Numbered from the stretch's first letter, positions 1 through 8,162 are shown. The stretch is 36,366 bases of DNA from UBA1447 sp964612185 (GCA_964612185.1 CAZTCR010000028.1:1-36366); one strand, 5' to 3'. Numbers and translations: made by a program. Notes: generated by a model from the sequence alone, not told the origin.

Positions 1-51
1 TCGACCTCTAGCGTGACAGGCTAGCGTTCTAACCAACTGAACTACCGGGCC
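1..51 (-). tRNA. tRNA-Asp (GTC), 3' part outside the window
   Basis: Read on the minus strand, the sequence from base 51 begins with the acceptor GGCCCGG, a D-loop with AGTTGGTTAGA, and an anticodon stem-loop reading GCCTGTCACGC, giving anticodon GTC. The window edge cuts it off after the anticodon arm, so the T-arm and the 3' end are missing. It lies 3 nt downstream of tRNA-Val on the same strand and is probably co-transcribed with it. Confidence 0.9.
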
Positions 52-54
52 ATT

Positions 55-130
55 TGGTGGGAACAACAGGTCTCGAACCTGTGACCCCTTGCTTGTAAGG
101 CAAGTGCTCTACCAGCTGAGCTATGCTCCC
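55..130 (-). tRNA. tRNA-Val (TAC), with encoded CCA
   Basis: A complete 76-nt cloverleaf can be read on the minus strand. The acceptor GGGAGCA pairs with TGTTCCC, the D-arm reads GCTCAGCTGGTAGAGC, the anticodon stem CTTGC/GCAAG closes the loop CTTACAA (anticodon TAC), and the T-arm ACAGGTTCGAGACCTGT is perfect. The terminal CCA is encoded. tRNA-Asp follows directly. Confidence 0.95.
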
Positions 131-161
131 AAGCCGTGTGCCGCCAACAGCGACGGTGTAT

Positions 162-190
162 AATATACTATAAATAAGACTTGTTGTCAA
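162..190 (-). promoter_or_regulatory. Sigma-A-type promoter of the tRNA-Val/tRNA-Asp unit
   Basis: On the minus strand a perfect -35 TTGACA (185-190) is separated by 17 bp from a -10 TATATT (162-167, 5 of 6). It sits about 30 bp upstream of tRNA-Val and downstream of the hslO stop codon, so the tRNAs have their own promoter. Confidence 0.8.
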
Positions 191-227
191 CACAAAAGGA
201 CAAACTTTTTACCCGTATTCAACAATT

Positions 228-1103
228 TTATTTTGCGCCCGCAATTATCTTTTTTATCTCATCGGGTGTGAAAATATACCGTTTTGAACAGAAATGGCAG
301 CAGACTTCCGTCTGCTCATCGTGCGCCATATCTTCAAGTTCTTCCGTACCGATACTGATAAGCGCTTTGATGACCCGTTGGGCGGAGCAGTTGCAAACAT
401 ACGCCGGTTCGGCAGTATCCAGCACTTCCAGTTCAAACTCCGGCAGCACCGTTCGGCAGATTTCTTCGGGCGTCATGCCTTTTTCAAGCATCGCGGTTAC
501 CGGTTCAATGCCGTTGATGCAGCGCTCGACAGCATCAATCGCGTCATCCGCCGCGGTGGGCAGCAACTGAATGATAAAACCGCCCGCGGCCTTGATGCTC
601 AAATCCGAGTTGACCAATACACCCAGCGCGCAGACAGTCGGCGTTTGTTCGCTGACCGCGTAATAACCGGTGACATCCTCGGCAATTTCGCCGGAGACAA
701 TCGGGACCTGACCGATGTACGGTTCATTGAGCCCGTTGTCTTTCATCACGGTCAGGTTGCCCTCTATACCGACTGCACCGCCGACATCAAGTTTGCCGTT
801 CTTGTTGCGCGGTATATCGACAACGGGGTTGGCGACATAGCCGCGGGTGTTGCCCCGGCTGTCCGCCACGGCAATCACAGAGCCTGCCGGACCGCCGCCG
901 TTGATGCGCAGGGTGACGCTGTCCGCTTCACCTTTGAGCACAATGCCCATAAAGCAGGCTGCCGTAAGCAGACGCCCCAGCGCCGCCGATGTCACGGCGG
1001 AGGTCGCGTGAATGAGTTGTGCTTCATTTACCATATCCGTGGTGTCGGCCGCCATAACGGTCAGCGTGCCGTCGTTTGATATGCATCTGACAAGCTTACC
1101 CAT
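228..1103 (-). CDS. hslO: Hsp33 redox-regulated molecular chaperone
   Basis: Cytosolic holdase chaperone activated by oxidation; it binds unfolding proteins during oxidative and heat stress. The 291-residue product has the normal family length. Near the C-terminus are the zinc-binding redox cysteines: CxC at 237/239 (VCNCS) and CxxC at 269/272 (CHFC). The N-terminal domain carries the family's glycine-rich INGGGPAGS segment (about 68-76). I chose the ATG at 1103 because a GGAAGGA Shine-Dalgarno lies about 11 nt upstream and the protein then starts with the family-typical MGKLVRCIS; a longer frame to 1181 exists but adds an unsupported 26-residue extension. It stands alone on its strand, with tRNA genes downstream. 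Confidence 0.95.
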   Translation of the reverse strand: MGKLVRCISNDGTLTVMAADTTDMVNEAQLIHATSAVTSAALGRLLTAACFMGIVLKGEADSVTLRINGGGPAGSVIAVADSRGNTRGYVANPVVDIPRNKNGKLDVGGAVGIEGNLTVMKDNGLNEPYIGQVPIVSGEIAEDVTGYYAVSEQTPTVCALGVLVNSDLSIKAAGGFIIQLLPTAADDAIDAVERCINGIEPVTAMLEKGMTPEEICRTVLPEFELEVLDTAEPAYVCNCSAQRVIKALISIGTEELEDMAHDEQTEVCCHFCSKRYIFTPDEIKKIIAGAK

Positions 1104-1226
1104 AATAATATATGTCCTTCCGTAGAAGTTTATGCCCCGCGAAAGGACATAAAACCAAATTGAAAAAGCGTGGTTTTGCAAAGCGAAATGCGGATGTTAC
1201 TATTTATCCGCAAGCGGTTTTTCCAT

Positions 1227-1256
1227 AAGGTTGATGATTTATCATCAACCTTTTTT
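1227..1256 (+). terminator. Perfect hairpin with T-run at the 3' end of the methyltransferase gene
   Basis: An 11-bp inverted repeat AAGGTTGATGA / TCATCAACCTT (1227-1237 / 1242-1252) is followed on the plus strand by TTTT. It overlaps the methyltransferase stop codon at 1245-1247. The T-run faces the plus strand, where no gene ends, so it would stop antisense transcription; on the coding strand it is only a 3'-end hairpin. Confidence 0.45.
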
Positions 1257-1988
1257 GCAGACAAATACCGCTCTTTGGGTGTCCGACTTTGGCGGTGACT
1301 GTGTGAGTTCTTCGTAGATATTTACAACCGCTAAACCCGCTTCTTCCAGCCATGCTTGAATATTCTCAAGCGGATAAGCCCGTTCGGTAATCGTTTCCGT
1401 GCTCCTAACATACGCGCCGTCATCCTCTTCAAAAAAGTCGAGTGTGATTGCGACAGTATCTGTTTTTTCATCCAGCCGGTTCTGCCAGACGCAGTAAAGC
1501 CCTTCCATGTCATAAACAAAGGAGTTGTTCGCGAGGACAGCCTTGTGTTTATAAACGGTATTGACATCAAAAACAAATACACCGCCGGGATTCAAGAACA
1601 GCGATACCCGTTTGAAGGCTGCTTGAACATCCCGCGGGTCTGTCAGGTGATTCACGCTGTCCAGCGCACAGACGGCCGCGTCCACGGTGTCATACAAATC
1701 CAGTGTCTGCATTGTTTGGCACAAGAGCAGGGGCCTTAATTTCATTATTTGCGGCTTGCTTTGTGCCGCGCAAAGCATTTCCGCGCTCGCGTCAACGCCG
1801 ATCACATCAAAACCATATGCCGCCATTTCAAGTAAAAGCCGGCCTGTGCCGCAGGCAAGATCCAGCAGGGTTCCGCCGGTTACCCCTTGAGCAGAAAGAA
1901 GCGTGCGGAAATAATCTGCACGCTTTGGGTATGCCACATTTTCGGTCAATTTATCATAATATTCCGCAAAAACACCGTATCCGCTCAT
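1245..1988 (-). CDS. Class I SAM-dependent methyltransferase
   Basis: A 247-residue soluble methyltransferase of the Methyltransf_25/11 type; the substrate is not evident. Motif I is clear (LLDLACGTGRLL, about residues 40-51), followed by the acidic motif II VIGVDAS and the post-I helix. The ATG at 1988 overlaps the TGA stop of the upstream YerC-like gene (ATGA, 4-nt overlap), pointing to translational coupling; the 16-residue longer frame inside that gene is unlikely. A perfect hairpin covers the stop codon. In many Firmicutes such free-standing methyltransferases are orphan enzymes, and nothing here fixes the acceptor. Confidence 0.8.
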   Translation of the reverse strand: MSGYGVFAEYYDKLTENVAYPKRADYFRTLLSAQGVTGGTLLDLACGTGRLLLEMAAYGFDVIGVDASAEMLCAAQSKPQIMKLRPLLLCQTMQTLDLYDTVDAAVCALDSVNHLTDPRDVQAAFKRVSLFLNPGGVFVFDVNTVYKHKAVLANNSFVYDMEGLYCVWQNRLDEKTDTVAITLDFFEEDDGAYVRSTETITERAYPLENIQAWLEEAGLAVVNIYEELTQSPPKSDTQRAVFVCKKG

Positions 1989-2281
1989 TTTTCGTCCGCT
2001 TCCATACGCGCGAAAACTTTTTCGTAACTGTCGCACCCGTTGGTGAGTGAACGGTTCACCCTGCTGATGGTTGCGGTGCTTGCCCCTGTTTGTTTGACAA
2101 TTTCGCTGTACACCTTTTTTTCGCTGAGCATCTTGGCAACGGCGATACGCTGGGAAAGTGCCTTAATTTCAATCACCGTACACAAATCCTCAAAAAAAGC
2201 ATAACATTCATCCATGTTCTCCAGTTTCAGGATAGCGTTGAAAAGAAAGTCGGTATTCTCACTTTTTAATTTTGGATTCAC
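1985..2281 (-). CDS. YerC/YecD family TrpR-related DNA-binding protein
   Basis: A 98-residue protein matching the YerC/YecD (TrpR-like) helix-turn-helix family of Firmicutes. The recognition region is KVYSEIVKQTGASTATISR (about 55-73), preceded by the conserved DLCTVIEIKALSQRIAVAKML helices. The start is GTG at 2281, supported by a strong AAGGAGG eight bases upstream. The stop overlaps the ATG of the methyltransferase, so the two are coupled. A good promoter lies directly upstream with an imperfect palindrome (CACATTGCATTGTG, 2317-2330) in its spacer, a possible autoregulatory operator. Function in other bacteria is poorly defined. Confidence 0.85.
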   Translation of the reverse strand: MNPKLKSENTDFLFNAILKLENMDECYAFFEDLCTVIEIKALSQRIAVAKMLSEKKVYSEIVKQTGASTATISRVNRSLTNGCDSYEKVFARMEADEK

Positions 2282-2309
2282 CGTAACCCCTCCTTACTAA
2301 CATGCCAAT

Positions 2310-2338
2310 ATTTTAACACATTGCATTGTGAAAGTAAA
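2310..2338 (-). promoter_or_regulatory. Promoter of the yerC-like/methyltransferase operon
   Basis: On the minus strand TTTACT (2333-2338) and TAAAAT (2310-2315) are spaced by exactly 17 bp, matching 4 and 5 of 6 consensus bases. The spacer holds CACATTGCATTGTG (2317-2330), which is palindromic apart from one internal pair and could bind a repressor such as the first gene product. Confidence 0.65.
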
Positions 2339-2378
2339 TAACTCGCAATAAAATTATTTGCCTTGGACAATGGCAGCA

Positions 2379-3809
2379 TCAACGGAACACGAAGTAACCG
2401 GCAGCAATTAAAACAGCAATTTGCACAACAAAATAGGCGTGCACCAGCGGTTCGCTCAAATGGTGCAAGCGCTGAAAGAACGGCTTTTTCTCTTTATCCT
2501 TCTTTTCCCGGTTGATGTGTATAATCCAGCAAATTTCAAACAGCTCGTACCCGATGCAGTACATCAGCCAGGTTTGCCAGGCGGTAAAGCTGTTTGGCAA
2601 GAGCAGTTCGCCAATGAACACAGCCGCGCAGCCGCCGATGAGCACAATGAACCAGAACCAGCGTGCTTTGGTTTTAATGAACCGCTCAAAAAAGTCTTTT
2701 TCGGCGATTAAAAAGAATATTATGAAAAATGATACAATCTGCGCCATCTTCACGCCGCCCATCAGAATCAACGCGAGCGCAATATAGGAAAAGAAGGGCT
2801 GTTCCAAGCCTTCAAAAACCTTGCCGAGCATATCCGTTTTACTCTTCGGTTTCACATTTTTGCGGTAATCGCTCTGGAACAGGTATTGAAGAAGCGTGGT
2901 CATAATCAGCGCAAGCGCAATCCACGCGTAAAGCTCCGCTTTGCCGCCCAGGGGATTCCATAAAGCGCCGTTGTCTTCAATGATTTTCGTATACTCTTTG
3001 AGCTGCTCGAAATTCAGGCAAAAATACAGCGCTGTACCCAACCCGCCGACAGCGCCCAGGGTGAACTCCATGATTTTCCAGCTGCCGATATACCCTTTTG
3101 TCTGCCAGGAGCCAAAGATGTACTTTCCGCTCTTGAGCGGCTGGCAGGTCCAATAGAAGAAGTTGATGCCGATTGCCCAGCCGACAGCCCCGCTCAATGC
3201 ACCCACTCCGCAGAACATTAAGGAATAGGTATCGTTACGCACAGCCATTAACACAATGAGTGATATCAAGATAATCAGCAGGCCGCCCCACTCCTCCTGC
3301 CGTGTGCGGGAAAAGTAGAGTTTGGGGAATTTATTTTCTTTTGGTTTTAAGGGATGGTTGAATAGCAAAATGCCCAAAAACCGGACCGGCAGAACGACGG
3401 CGAAAAGGATAACAAAATCCTGCCACCTGTAAACGGTGCCCGTCATCGCGGTAAAAGCAATACCCATAAACGCGCCGAAAATGCCAAACCACAGCGCGCC
3501 TTTCAACAGCACGCCCTGCATGCCCTTGGCATAATTTTCGGAAGGCTTTTTACTGACAATGAGCCCCAATGTTTCGCCATATGTTTCCGTCCCGCCGTAG
3601 AACATCGCCAGCGCGCCGGCAGCGGAAAAAATCCAAAAATTTCCCCGGATGATTTCGGACCCCGAGAACCAGGCGAATATCAGCCCCAGAAACGCGCCGG
3701 GCAGCATCGCGCCTTTTTCCCCGCCGATTTTGCACCCGCGCATACCCCAGCCGTAGGAACCGGCTAAGGACGCAAAGGCGACGATGCCAATGGTGGATGC
3801 GATTGTCAT
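2379..3809 (-). CDS. Polytopic membrane protein of unknown function
   Basis: I do not recognise a named family. The 476-residue product is very hydrophobic with roughly 12 predicted membrane segments and short charged loops. The most distinctive part is the N-terminal stretch YGWGMRG followed by GGEKGAMLPGA (about residues 19-39), unusually glycine-rich and likely conserved. A Lys/Glu-rich cytoplasmic loop (NREKKDKEKK) precedes the last helix. GGGGG five bases before the ATG serves as ribosome binding site. It is upstream-adjacent to a repeat-filled spacer and shares the strand with the thioredoxin-reductase-like and fucosidase genes, so a role in carbohydrate uptake is conceivable but unsupported. 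Confidence 0.75.
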   Translation of the reverse strand: MTIASTIGIVAFASLAGSYGWGMRGCKIGGEKGAMLPGAFLGLIFAWFSGSEIIRGNFWIFSAAGALAMFYGGTETYGETLGLIVSKKPSENYAKGMQGVLLKGALWFGIFGAFMGIAFTAMTGTVYRWQDFVILFAVVLPVRFLGILLFNHPLKPKENKFPKLYFSRTRQEEWGGLLIILISLIVLMAVRNDTYSLMFCGVGALSGAVGWAIGINFFYWTCQPLKSGKYIFGSWQTKGYIGSWKIMEFTLGAVGGLGTALYFCLNFEQLKEYTKIIEDNGALWNPLGGKAELYAWIALALIMTTLLQYLFQSDYRKNVKPKSKTDMLGKVFEGLEQPFFSYIALALILMGGVKMAQIVSFFIIFFLIAEKDFFERFIKTKARWFWFIVLIGGCAAVFIGELLLPNSFTAWQTWLMYCIGYELFEICWIIHINREKKDKEKKPFFQRLHHLSEPLVHAYFVVQIAVLIAAGYFVFR

Positions 3810-3834
3810 GGTGGAACCCCCTACGTTTTTGTTG

Positions 3835-4020
3835 AGCGATAGGTTAGCAATAGGTTAGCGATTGGAGTCTAAGAAAGGCTCCTTTTTCAAAGGAGCTGTC
3901 ACCGATAGGTGACTGAGGATTTAATCACCCGTCAGGCTAACGCCATGGCGAATGAAATTCGCCTTTCACCCATCTTTGAAAAAGAGGGCTTCTGCTAACC
4001 ACTAACCACTAACCACTAAT
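3835..4020. repeat. MITE-like palindromic element flanked by short tandem repeats
   Basis: The core has inverted ends AAGGCTCCTTTTTCAAAG (3875-3892) and CTTTGAAAAAGAGGGCTT (3974-3991), matching at 15 of 18 positions. Inside are perfect small hairpins: GTCACC-gata-GGTGAC (3898-3913) and GGCGAAT-gaa-ATTCGCC (3947-3963). Outside, GGTTAGC-type repeats (3841-3865) face an ACCACTA tandem array (about 3998-4017) in inverted orientation. The layout is that of a non-autonomous mobile element; no coding sequence is visible. Confidence 0.65.
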
Positions 4021-4878
4021 TACTTGTTTCTTGACATACTCTGCCGCCCTTTGCCCGGCAACGGCGCCTTCGCCCACGGCGGTGGACAGTTGGTTCAGCC
4101 CGCCGATGCAGTCCCCCGCGGCAAAAATGCCGGGCAGATTGGTCATGTTGTCCCTATCGACGGAAATATTGCCGTTGACGACTTCCACACCAAGCTTCTG
4201 CGCAAAATCGGCGGCGGAAGCTTGGCCGACTGCCACAAACAACCCGTCAAGCTCAACCTTACTGCCGTTAGCCAGAATAATTCCGGCCAGTTTGTCCGCA
4301 CCGGTTAACTGCTCGATACTTCTTGTTTCCACCGCAAAGTTGTTGGCACCCTTTGCGGTAAATGGCTGACCATTGGTGAATATGGTAATCTCTTGGGCAA
4401 AACCCGCGAGATGCTTTGCTTCGTTGAGCGCATAGTCCCCGTCCCCAAAAACGCCAAGCACTTTACCCTTAAAGAAAAAACCGTCACAGACAGCGCAGTA
4501 GCTGACGCCTTTGCCCTCAAACTCGTCGATGCCGGGTATTTTAACACGCTTATGTGACTTGCCAACCGCTATGACAACGGCCTTGCACGGAAATTCGCCC
4601 GCGGCGGTTTCCACCACAAACGCTTCGCCGAATCCAATACCGGTCACCTCGGTATTCACAAGCTCACCACCCAGCGCTTTCAGCTGGTTTTCACCTGTGA
4701 TTTGAATGACGCTGCCGCTCAACGGTTTTTCAAGCCCGTAATAGTTTTCGATCAAATGCGCTTTTTCAAGCGCGCCGGCCCCGCTGCCTATGACGAGCGT
4801 TTTCATCCCCGCACGCACAGCATAGAGCGCGGCGGAAATACCCGCGGGACCTTTGCCGATGATAATGATGTCATGCAT
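4009..4878 (-). CDS. Thioredoxin-reductase-like FAD disulfide oxidoreductase
   Basis: A 289-residue flavoprotein with the low-molecular-weight thioredoxin reductase layout: FAD-binding IGKGPAG at 7-13, redox-active CAVC at 128-131 within SYCAVCDG, and the C-terminal FAD segment GIFAAGDCIGG followed by QLSTAVGEGAVAG. It should pass electrons to a thioredoxin or a similar dithiol protein in the cytosol. The pyridine-nucleotide domain is atypical: GDGDYA (145-150) replaces the usual GGGDSA, and the HRRxxxR NADPH-phosphate motif is absent (IFTNGQPF at that place). This resembles flavin thioredoxin reductases that do not use NADPH, such as the ferredoxin-dependent ones of clostridia. No thioredoxin gene is adjacent. 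GGAG lies before the ATG. Confidence 0.85.
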   Translation of the reverse strand: MHDIIIIGKGPAGISAALYAVRAGMKTLVIGSGAGALEKAHLIENYYGLEKPLSGSVIQITGENQLKALGGELVNTEVTGIGFGEAFVVETAAGEFPCKAVVIAVGKSHKRVKIPGIDEFEGKGVSYCAVCDGFFFKGKVLGVFGDGDYALNEAKHLAGFAQEITIFTNGQPFTAKGANNFAVETRSIEQLTGADKLAGIILANGSKVELDGLFVAVGQASAADFAQKLGVEVVNGNISVDRDNMTNLPGIFAAGDCIGGLNQLSTAVGEGAVAGQRAAEYVKKQVISG

Positions 4879-4897
4879 AATGTCTGCTCCTTTGTTT

Positions 4898-5007
4898 GGG
4901 AAGAGGTTGAGAAGTGCGACTTCTTCGCGGGAAGAGGTTGAAAAGAAGTTGGGGATACGATTAGCTCGTTACTACTATGCTTTCCCATTGCTTCTCTATT
5001 GCTTCTC
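4898..5007. repeat. Short direct repeats between the TrxR-like and fucosidase genes
   Basis: GGGAAGAGGTTGA occurs at 4898-4910 and again at 4929-4941, with a small hairpin GAAGT-gcg-ACTTC (4911-4923) between the copies. Further on ATTGCTTCTC is repeated at 4987-4996 and 4998-5007. The second pair runs into the fucosidase gene and makes up its last codons and stop. These look like low-complexity insertions related in style to the arrays around 3841-4017. Confidence 0.5.
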
Positions 5008-6282
5008 AATCCTAAACGCATAGATGTATTTCGCCGTGATTTTGTCCGGATTCAGCGCCGGTATTACCAGTTTGAGTTTGCCGCCTTCGTTGGCGGTGTT
5101 GATTTGCGCGGATGCGCCCAGCAGTGAAGCCTTCATGTTGTCATCAAAATCAATGTCATTGAATACCACTTCGCCAACCGGGAAATGCTTAAGGAAAGCA
5201 TAAACACAGCCGTCTTTTTGTGTATAGCAAACATCCTTCTGCGTGCTTTTTACATGTTTCCTGCTGCCGTAAATTCCCTCGCCGTTGACCTTGAGCCATT
5301 CGCCGATTTGCAGCAGGCGCTCCTGCATAATCACGGGAATTGTGCCGTCCGCCGCGGGGCCGATGTTGAGCAAAAAGTTGCCGCCGGCGCTGACCAGGTC
5401 CACGAGCATTTCGATTAAATCACCTGCCGGCATATAGTCTTCGGTGTTTTCAATCCGGTTGAGTCCGAAGGACGCGCCGATGCCGCGGCACTCTTCAAAC
5501 ACGCGCTTGTCTTCCAAATCTTCTATCATTCTGCCGCCCTCTACCATACCGTATTCGGAGGTAAAGTTGCCGCCGAGGCGTCCCCTCGTTTCCTTGCCCC
5601 ATCGGTCATTGGGCACAATAAAGTCTTTGACGCTCGACTCATTATAAAGCCAGGTTAAAAATTCGGTGCTGTGCCAAACGCTGCTTTCATGTGCCCACTC
5701 CCCGTCTGTAAACAGGGTATGGGGCTGATATTTTTCAATAAACTCCTTGAGCATCGGAATCAGGTGTTCCACGGCATATTGTTCCGGATTCTTCAGGTAT
5801 AGCGGATGAAACCATTCGTACACGGAGTGATACGCGCCGAATTTGACATCGGTTTTGTCACAGGCGGCCTTCAGCTCGGCGCAAAAATCCTTATGCGGGC
5901 CGACATCCCAGCTGTTCCAGTTCCATGCGTAATCTGTTTTGTACATACAGAAACCGTCGTGATGCTTCGAGACGATGTTGATATACTTTGCGCCCGCGTC
6001 TTCAAAGAGCTTGACCCATTCCTGCGCGTCAAAGAGTTCCGCCTTAAAATCTTTCACAAAATCGGCATACTGAAAGGCTTCTCCATAATGGTCAAGATGG
6101 AATTGATGGGTCGGGTCTTGTTTGTCCAGCATATGCATGCCATACCATTCGGCATATTTGCCTTTTGGTGCCCAGGCCGGTACGGAATATAATCCCCAAT
6201 GGATAAAGATACCGAACTTGGCATCCTCAAACCATGCGGGCACCGGTCTGGCATTGAGTGATTCCCAGTTGTTTTGATACAT
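4996..6282 (-). CDS. Alpha-L-fucosidase, glycoside hydrolase family 29
   Basis: Retaining exo-hydrolase releasing alpha-L-fucose from glycans. The 428-residue protein has the GH29 marks: FGIFIHWG (23-30), KHHDGF (106-111), the nucleophile Asp in LFTDGEW (D193), and the C-terminal FLLNIGPAADGTIP. It has no signal peptide, so it acts inside the cell on imported oligosaccharides. It lacks long carbohydrate-binding extensions and is short for the family, essentially the catalytic barrel plus a small beta domain. GGAG lies seven bases before the ATG. The neighbouring genes give no fucose pathway. The stop codon lies within a short direct repeat. Confidence 0.93.
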   Translation of the reverse strand: MYQNNWESLNARPVPAWFEDAKFGIFIHWGLYSVPAWAPKGKYAEWYGMHMLDKQDPTHQFHLDHYGEAFQYADFVKDFKAELFDAQEWVKLFEDAGAKYINIVSKHHDGFCMYKTDYAWNWNSWDVGPHKDFCAELKAACDKTDVKFGAYHSVYEWFHPLYLKNPEQYAVEHLIPMLKEFIEKYQPHTLFTDGEWAHESSVWHSTEFLTWLYNESSVKDFIVPNDRWGKETRGRLGGNFTSEYGMVEGGRMIEDLEDKRVFEECRGIGASFGLNRIENTEDYMPAGDLIEMLVDLVSAGGNFLLNIGPAADGTIPVIMQERLLQIGEWLKVNGEGIYGSRKHVKSTQKDVCYTQKDGCVYAFLKHFPVGEVVFNDIDFDDNMKASLLGASAQINTANEGGKLKLVIPALNPDKITAKYIYAFRIEKQ

Positions 6283-6359
6283 TGTTTACTCCATTCAATT
6301 AATACGGCCTTCCTGCCGGCCGAAAGGTATCCGGCCGCAACAGAAAAGCCGCTGATCGT

Positions 6360-6788
6360 TTATTTAAAAATATCCGCCTGTTCAAGGAGTTTGATATCCT
6401 GCGCGGCAAGCGCTGCCGACGCAAGGCCGTTGTCCGCCACCCTGATGATAACGAACGCCTGACCCTTTTCCGGCGTAATAAATGCGTAGGCGTACTCAAC
6501 ACTGATACCCGCATCCGCTAAAACCCTGATCGCCTTGGCAAACCCGCCCGGCACATCTGGGATGGCGATGCCCAACACATCGGTCGAAGATGCCGTCAGA
6601 CCTTCTTCCCGGATGGCGACAACGGCGGTTTCCGGGTTGCTGACAATCAGGCGCAGGATTCCGTAATCGGTGGTATCCGCGATGGAAAGAGCGCGGATAT
6701 CGACATTTTTCTTTGCCAGTATGGCGGTAATGTCCGCGAGTCTGCCCGGTTTGTTCTCGACAAAAATCGAAATCTGTTTGATTGGCAT
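6360..6788 (-). CDS. Tandem ACT-domain protein
   Basis: A 142-residue protein made of two ACT domains (about 1-66 and 70-142). ACT domains bind amino acids; the typical first strand and loop appear as ISIFVENKPGRLADIT, and the second copy has IPDVPGGFAKAIRVLADAGI. This type is repeatedly found beside phenylacetate-CoA ligase and indolepyruvate oxidoreductase genes, as here, and may sense aromatic amino acids or aryl acids. AAGGAGGA precedes the ATG, 51 bp after paaK, so it closes the same operon. Downstream (6302-6335) are GGCCGG palindromes without a U-run. Confidence 0.88.
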   Translation of the reverse strand: MPIKQISIFVENKPGRLADITAILAKKNVDIRALSIADTTDYGILRLIVSNPETAVVAIREEGLTASSTDVLGIAIPDVPGGFAKAIRVLADAGISVEYAYAFITPEKGQAFVIIRVADNGLASAALAAQDIKLLEQADIFK

Positions 6789-6839
6789 ACTGCTTCCTCC
6801 TTATTAATTGTGAATTGTTCGATGAATCCGCAACCGCGG

Positions 6840-8141
6840 TTATATTTTGCGTTTATCAACCACCCGGACCGCTTTGCCCTCGGACCTGGGCAGCGAGCGC
6901 GGTTCCGCGAGGTGAACATTTGCCGCCACGCCCAGTGTATCTTGCAAAGCAGAGCGGATTTTGCGCTCTGTTTCCTCAATCTGGCGGATTTCATCGGAGA
7001 ACATCGCTTCCGACATTTCGACATGAACCGTCATGACATCCAGGTTGTTGATTCGCTCGACAACAATCTGGTAGTTCGGCTCCATGCCAAGGGAAAGAAT
7101 AACATGTTCCACCTGCGAGGGGAACACATTCACACCGCGGATAATGAGCATATCGTCCGTACGCCCTTTGGGCTTGTGCATTTTGACAAGGGTTCTGCCG
7201 CAGGAACACGCATGATGTGTCAGCGCCGATATGTCACGCGTGCGGTAACGCACAAGCGGCAGCGCTTCTTTGCCGATGCAGGTGAATACCAGCTCACCAA
7301 AGGTGCCGTCCGGCAGGGGTTCGAGTGTGTCGGGGTCAACGACCTCCGGGTAGAAGAAGTCTTCGCAAATATGCATACCGTTTTGCTCGCTGCACTCATA
7401 CGCCACACCGGGACCCGCGATTTCGGAAAGGCCGTAAATGTCATACGCCTTTATTGCGAGAGATTTTTCAATTTCTTTGCGCATATTTTCGCTCCACGGT
7501 TCCGCGCCGAATATGCCCGCGCGCAGCGGCAGGTCTTTCGGGTCGATCCCCATGCTCTTGATGGTTTCGCCAATCACCATGGCATAGGACGGCGTGCAGC
7601 AAATAATGTTGGAGCCGAAGTCCTGTAAAATCTGCACCTGGCGCGCGGTATTGCCGGATGAGACGGGTATAACAACGGCACCGAGCTTTTCCGCGCCGTA
7701 ATGCAGCCCCAGGCCGCCGGTGAACAGCCCGTAGCCGTAGGATACATGGACATAATCCGATTTGGTGCCGCCTGCCGCCACGATCGCCCGCGCGCAGCCT
7801 TCGGACCAGCGGTCCACATCGCCCGCGGTGTACCCGACAACGGTTTGTTTGCCCGTTGTGCCGGACGAGGCGTGAATACGCACCAGTTTTTCTTTCGGTA
7901 CGGCAAACAGGTCAAACGGGTAGTTGTCCCGCAGGTCCTGCTTCACGGTGAAAGGCAGCTTGGTAATATCGTCAATCGTTTTGATATCCCCCGGTAAAAG
8001 CCCGATTTCGTCGAACTTTTTCTTGTAGAAAGGAACATTGTTATAGCAGTTGTAGACCATTTTTATCAGTCTGGCGCTTTGGATAGCCTTCATATATTCC
8101 GGGGACGCGATTTCCATCTCGGCATTATAATAGTTACTCAT
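6840..8141 (-). CDS. paaK: Phenylacetate-CoA ligase (aryl-acid:CoA ligase)
   Basis: AMP-forming ligase converting an aryl acid (phenylacetate, indoleacetate or a relative) with ATP and CoA to the CoA thioester. The 433-residue length fits PaaK. The ATP-binding loop SSGTTGK is at 92-98, followed by YDIYGLSE (adenylate-binding) and RTDDMLIIRGVNVFPSQVE at the start of the C-terminal AMP-binding domain. The start at 8141 has AAGGGAG upstream, 21 bp after iorB. Placed between iorB and the ACT gene, it probably works on the same aryl-acyl-CoA that the oxidoreductase makes or consumes. Confidence 0.92.
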   Translation of the reverse strand: MSNYYNAEMEIASPEYMKAIQSARLIKMVYNCYNNVPFYKKKFDEIGLLPGDIKTIDDITKLPFTVKQDLRDNYPFDLFAVPKEKLVRIHASSGTTGKQTVVGYTAGDVDRWSEGCARAIVAAGGTKSDYVHVSYGYGLFTGGLGLHYGAEKLGAVVIPVSSGNTARQVQILQDFGSNIICCTPSYAMVIGETIKSMGIDPKDLPLRAGIFGAEPWSENMRKEIEKSLAIKAYDIYGLSEIAGPGVAYECSEQNGMHICEDFFYPEVVDPDTLEPLPDGTFGELVFTCIGKEALPLVRYRTRDISALTHHACSCGRTLVKMHKPKGRTDDMLIIRGVNVFPSQVEHVILSLGMEPNYQIVVERINNLDVMTVHVEMSEAMFSDEIRQIEETERKIRSALQDTLGVAANVHLAEPRSLPRSEGKAVRVVDKRKI

Positions 8142-8162
8142 ATATCAGTTCTCCCTTATTGA

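Noticed and set aside
294..1079. Long plus-strand frame of 261 codons opposite Hsp33
   Set aside because: It is the antisense of the clearly assigned hslO gene, without a ribosome site or a recognisable domain.
3841..4017. Possible CRISPR array because of repeated ACCACTA/GGTTAGC units
   Set aside because: Units are only 7-12 bp, with no spacers of regular length and no cas genes.
6302..6335. GGCCGG palindromes after the ACT gene as a terminator
   Set aside because: No U-tract follows on the coding strand and the pairing alternatives are short.
6810..7628. 272-codon plus-strand frame opposite paaK
   Set aside because: Antisense of a well-supported ligase gene; composition follows the codon pattern of the opposite strand.
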